DNA of 23,035 nt from an uncultured Roseburia sp. (GTDB lineage Bacteria > Bacillota_A > Clostridia > Lachnospirales > Lachnospiraceae), in the NCBI GenBank assembly GCA_900753715.1, contig CAAEAE010000135.1:1-23035 (forward strand). Direction: 5' to 3'. This document shows, in pieces, positions 22,793 to 23,035 of this stretch (its first letter is position 1; each line of letters starts with the position of its first letter). The notes beneath the pieces were generated by a model. The model ran no database searches and was not told where the DNA came from. It saw only the letters and a program-made list of their open reading frames with translations. The translations under genes were made by a program, and so were the position numbers.

Positions 22793-22873
22793 CTATGTTC
22801 CCATCATGCAGAAATACAATATCTGTACTTAATATACACTGTATATAACGTTATTATCTTGCCATTCCACAGT

Positions 22874-22909
22874 TGCAAAAAGAAAAGAGAGCCTTTCACA
22901 GCCCTCTTT
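22874..22909 (-). terminator. Intrinsic terminator between the edge gene and the tadA remnant
   Basis: On the minus strand AAAGAGGGCT pairs with GGCTCTCTTT (two G-U pairs) around a 6-nt loop, followed by TTCTTTTT. It lies 13 nt past the stop of the edge gene. The 80 bases between it and the tadA remnant hold an AT-rich partial palindrome (TATACAGTGTATA) but no gene I can support. Confidence 0.8.
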
Positions 22910-22922
22910 CATATTGACTTTC

Positions 22923-23035
22923 TCATTCATTTGTCATACTTAACAGTTTGGCAACCAATGTCTCTAAACTTTTTCCCAAAAATGGGACAAAGTCTGGTAT
23001 TGCACCAAATGCCATCCCAATTATTATCATTCGCC
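22923..23035 (-). CDS. C-terminal end of an unknown gene, cut by the window edge
   Basis: An open frame enters from the right edge and ends in TGA at 22923. The visible 36 residues are hydrophobic then amphipathic (MIIIGMAFGAIPDFVPFLGK ... LVAKLLSMTNE). It may be the tail of a membrane protein, or a short peptide starting at the ATG at 23030. The terminator just after it supports a real transcript end. I do not recognise it. It is not tadA, which should occupy this position, so it may belong to whatever displaced the tadA 5' part. Confidence 0.45.
   Translation of the reverse strand, partial: RMIIIGMAFGAIPDFVPFLGKSLETLVAKLLSMTNE

Noticed and set aside
22775..22873. Group II intron end as the cause of the tadA break
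   Set aside because: No domain V-like hairpin or intron-encoded reverse transcriptase tail is visible next to the junction.
22835..22913. 26-codon minus-strand peptide over the terminator upstream of the tadA remnant
   Set aside because: It consists mostly of the terminator hairpin and has no ribosome binding site.
1..23035. CRISPR arrays, tRNA or rRNA genes, insertion sequences
   Set aside because: No regularly spaced direct repeats, no tRNA-like cloverleaf in the gaps and no transposase motifs were found by reading both strands.

Overview
This window looks like a chromosomal segment of a low-to-mid GC Firmicute, most likely a member of the Lachnospiraceae (class Clostridia). The grounds are the gene content and order (a birA / coaX / dusB / greA / lysS block, DUF6145-, DUF6382- and DUF5702-like proteins, a Clostridia-type Tad pilus locus), strong GGAGG ribosome binding sites, and near-consensus sigma-A promoters. 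There are no rRNA or tRNA genes, no CRISPR array and no recognisable transposase.

Region 1 (1-6881, all minus strand) is a tightly spaced housekeeping run. Transcription order is argF, birA, a DUF6145-like gene, coaX, dusB, an unrecognised 182-aa gene, greA, lysS. Gaps are 4 to about 49 bases, so it probably works as one transcriptional unit joining arginine synthesis, biotin attachment, CoA synthesis, tRNA modification, transcript-cleavage repair and lysyl-tRNA charging. Region 2 (6965-11281, minus) holds separate units: an SPFH/band-7 membrane protein, a secreted SH3/SleB-type cell-wall hydrolase, pgi, and a small anchored protein. Most have their own promoter, and the hydrolase and pgi have clear terminators.

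Region 3 (11282-16093) is mixed. murG and a small soluble histidine kinase are on plus; a HIT hydrolase, a flavodoxin-SCP2 fusion and a rhomboid protease are on minus. murG and the HIT gene converge on a perfect 17-bp bidirectional hairpin.

Region 4 (16105-22792, minus) is a Tad/Flp type IVc pilus locus. Order is the 3' part of tadA, tadB, a tadC-like gene, a 55-aa Flp1 pilin, a DUF5702 protein, a TadE-like protein with two zinc-type modules, a TadV/CpaA prepilin peptidase, a second 72-aa TadE-like protein, and an FHA-domain protein. From the pilin to the FHA gene every junction overlaps, which suggests translational coupling. The tadA reading frame is broken: only the C-terminal ~127 residues remain, without Walker A or Walker B. 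It is preceded by unrelated DNA, a terminator, and the tail of an unknown gene that runs off the right edge. The locus has therefore probably lost its own assembly ATPase here, or the rest of tadA lies elsewhere.

The most unusual items are the broken tadA, the Ig-like extracytoplasmic insert in the TadC-like protein, the twin His-Cys/CxxC modules on a TadE pseudopilin, and WalR-like repeats in the leader of the cell-wall hydrolase.
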